This document shows, one piece after another, positions 50,101 to 53,100 of a stretch of DNA of 64,000 nucleotides. The translations under genes and the position numbers were made by a program. Source of the DNA: Panonychus citri (taxonomy: Eukaryota; Arthropoda; Arachnida; Trombidiformes; Tetranychidae). Positions within the stretch are counted from its first letter, which is position 1. The number at the start of each line of letters is the position of its first letter. Location: assembly GCF_014898815.1 (NCBI RefSeq), contig NW_026515546.1:3148501-3212500 (forward strand), read 5' to 3'. The notes below the pieces were generated by a model that was not told where the DNA came from, did not search any database, and worked only from the letters and a program-made list of their open reading frames with translations.

Positions 50101-53100
50101 GATCGAGACTTGAAGAGGAACAAGGACCTTGTTCCACTTCAAGCTCAACAGCGATTGAACCCTTCTGGTACGAACCAAATGAACCATTGATTTACTCAAG
50201 TTTAGAAAGTAAATCATCTCAAGAAAAACAAAAAGATCCTCAGCCATCAACATCAAGTCCAATGGAATCAAAGAAGATCTTGGAAAATTAGATACTCCTG
50301 ATAAAGGTAGACCAAAGATTGTAAAATCAATTCAAGAAATTAAAAGTGATAAAACCCTAACATCTAAGCAACGAAAGGTAAAGATCAAAGGAAAGAAACG
50401 CCGAGCCAAAGAATTAGAATCTGGTACAGGAAGTAAACAAGATATCGAAAGAAAGAAGAAAAGATTAGATTGGTTAGCTCTTAAAAGCAATCCAAATAAA
50501 GTTTTCAATCTCGAAACAACATTCATGCAGAAAGACTCACCAAAACAATTAGGGAATTGAATGAAAAGAAAATAAAAGTTTGTGGAATCGATATCGAGAA
50601 ATCAATTGTTAAAACAATCATTGGACCACGAGATTTACCAATTTGGATTGGAATTGTCGACCTAAACGGTAATCAACTATTCAATGATATTGTCCGGTAT
50701 CCAAAAGATGCTATTACTATGAACACTCGTTTCATGGTGTAACATTTGATTTAACCCGAGGTGCTGACCCTTGGCCGATTGTTAAAAGAAAAGTGATTGC
50801 GATCTTGAAAACTCAAGATATCATCGTTACCGCTAATGGAGCAACAGATTTCATTTCATTGGGATTTGATGAATTCGATTGGGATATCATTCGACCAAAG
50901 ATTCGTGATGTCAACATTTATTATCGTTGCATCTATAATGCTCCTCAAATTGCTTTAAAATTTATCACCTTTACTCTCTTTGCTAAAATCATTCAAGAAA
51001 ATGAACATTCACCAATAGTAGATGCTGGATTTACTATGATGGCCTACCTTAGATTACGAAGAGTTTGAAAAAGCTCATTTGGAATCAATTAACAATCCAA
51101 TGTATACAAGGCCCTATCCTCAAGTAGATTATGGATACAATCGTCAAATGTCTGAACTAATTCGCCGAATAATGGAAAACATCAATGATTGGCCTTTAGC
51201 CGTTCGCAAAAGACCAATGGGAAAACCAAATAAATCATTCGATGAATTCGACTATTGTGATGGAACCGATAATCTAAGACCACCATTTAGTGAGATAAAC
51301 CTACGACTGTTCGACAAGTTTAGAGTACGAACACCAACAATCCACCGACGTTGATTTCGCGGCAATTGGAACCAAGTCCATTTCAACTACCAGGCAGTCA
51401 AAACGCTCTTGGTTCTAAGTTCTGTCACCCGAAAGCAACGTCAAGTAGGGGGCTCTGTAAGGGGATTAGCCATCACACTTTGTAATATATTAACTTTCCC
51501 TCATTATCTTATCTACCACGTGTCTATTGTTAAATCACCTTCAATGTTAACCCTCAATTAAGATATAAATAGCCACTCAATTGTCCTTCTTAGTTAGTTG
51601 TTAAAAGTTATTAGTTAATTGTTAATTGTAATTACTCTCTCTCCCTTTTCTAAAGTTGTTCAACCTCTGATAACCTCTATTTTTCCCCCACCTTAATTCA
51701 CTAATTCCAGTTCGTTTACTAACCCATTGAATTTAAATAAAACAATTTCAACAAAGTGTTAATCAAAAAGTAAAGCCTTCACCTTAGTATTAGTTTCCTC
51801 TCGGGATCCCTTAGTATGGGTTGCTTGCTTGCAAATATACTTATCAATCATCAGCATCACTGATCAATTGATGGTTAAAAAAAAAGATGATGAGGAGGAT
51901 AAAATGATGATCGAGCCTGGTGATGGGTTAAAAACAATAATGATAAACAGAAACACACCTTAATTGTAAGATTATCAATTGAGAAATTAAAATTGCTCCA
52001 GGCAATAATTTCAATAATAATTATATCACACTAATCATATTCATAAATGACCATTTCTCACTTATCATCATAATACCTTTTAAATCATTTGGGAGTATCA
52101 AATATCATTAAAAGGTTAACTTAATCATCATGATAATTATTATTGGTCATTAAAATTAATTCATATTTTTAGTGATATTTTTTATCGTATTTTACTGAGT
52201 TAATTGATTCTTCAAATTTGTTTTTTCTAATCATCAATGATATTATAACTTAATCTGTTTCTTATTCAGATTCTAGAGTAATCAAGAATTGCAAGTGATT
52301 ATTATTGTGATTATGTGGTTTGTTGTTAATTTGATTAGTTTTATGATTAACTAGATTATTATTGAAATTAGTATAATCATCATGAGTTGATAAATGATGC
52401 TGAGGTTTGTAGTAAGCTAATTGAGATTATCAATGTAATTGCAATTATTATTTTTCTCTATGATTGCTGAAGTTGTTGTAATTATTGAGTTCTAATTGGA
52501 AATCTAATTATTAATAATACTTACCAATTATATCAGAGGTTCGTTTACCAGAATCTTCGAGAGATGAACAATTAGATAGCCCACTTTTCCGTTCAGACGA
52601 AATCTCTGAATCTGATCCCTTGAATGTTAACTCACCACAATCAGAAAGTGAATCTTTCGATCGACGTTTATTTGCTTCAATTAAATCATTGAGAAAAGCG
52701 AGATCAGCGTAAAGTGACCGCTGCTTCTCGGACATTGATGACTTTCGAATTTCTTTCTCTAACATTTCACCATAAGGACCTCGAAGAGGTTTCTTCGCGT
52801 ATCGAGGTCGAGTGATCGTTGATGTAGCCGATGAACAAGGTGAACCAGAGGGACTTCCGCTGCTTCCTCCTCCTCCTCCTCCCTCCACCTCCACCACTAC
52901 CATTTCCACTAATACTTCCGCTTCCTCCTCCTCCTTCCCCTGCCCCTTCCCCTGTTCCTCCATGGTGATGGTGGGAACCAAGACTATAACTGTGACTATG
53001 ATAATGGCCTAAAGGTGATCCTCTAGACCCCAACGGTAATTGTTGCGCTGTAAAACCAAATCTATTACTGGATAAACTTTTTTTACCATTAAGTGTATTA

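Larger units (their letters stand above)
41228..51846 (+). mobile_element. Ty3/Gypsy LTR retrotransposon with extra 3' ORF and palindrome family
   Basis: The element is 10,619 bp: a 394-bp 5' LTR, leader, Gag-PR-RT-RNaseH-IN frames, a 2-kb palindrome-studded non-coding block, an additional zinc-finger plus exonuclease coding region, and a 391-bp 3' LTR. The LTRs differ by two substitutions and two small indels, which implies a recent insertion. PR-RT-RH-IN order and the D,D(35)E integrase place it in Ty3/Gypsy (Metaviridae). It lies antisense in intron 1 of ARHGEF17. Pol is broken in the RNase H region and the extra coding region has several single-base frame breaks. Some or all of these may be consensus errors. 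Confidence 0.95.

Noticed and set aside
41228..51846. Errantivirus with an envelope gene
   Set aside because: The third coding region has no signal peptide, furin-like site or membrane segment. It encodes zinc-finger and exonuclease motifs instead.
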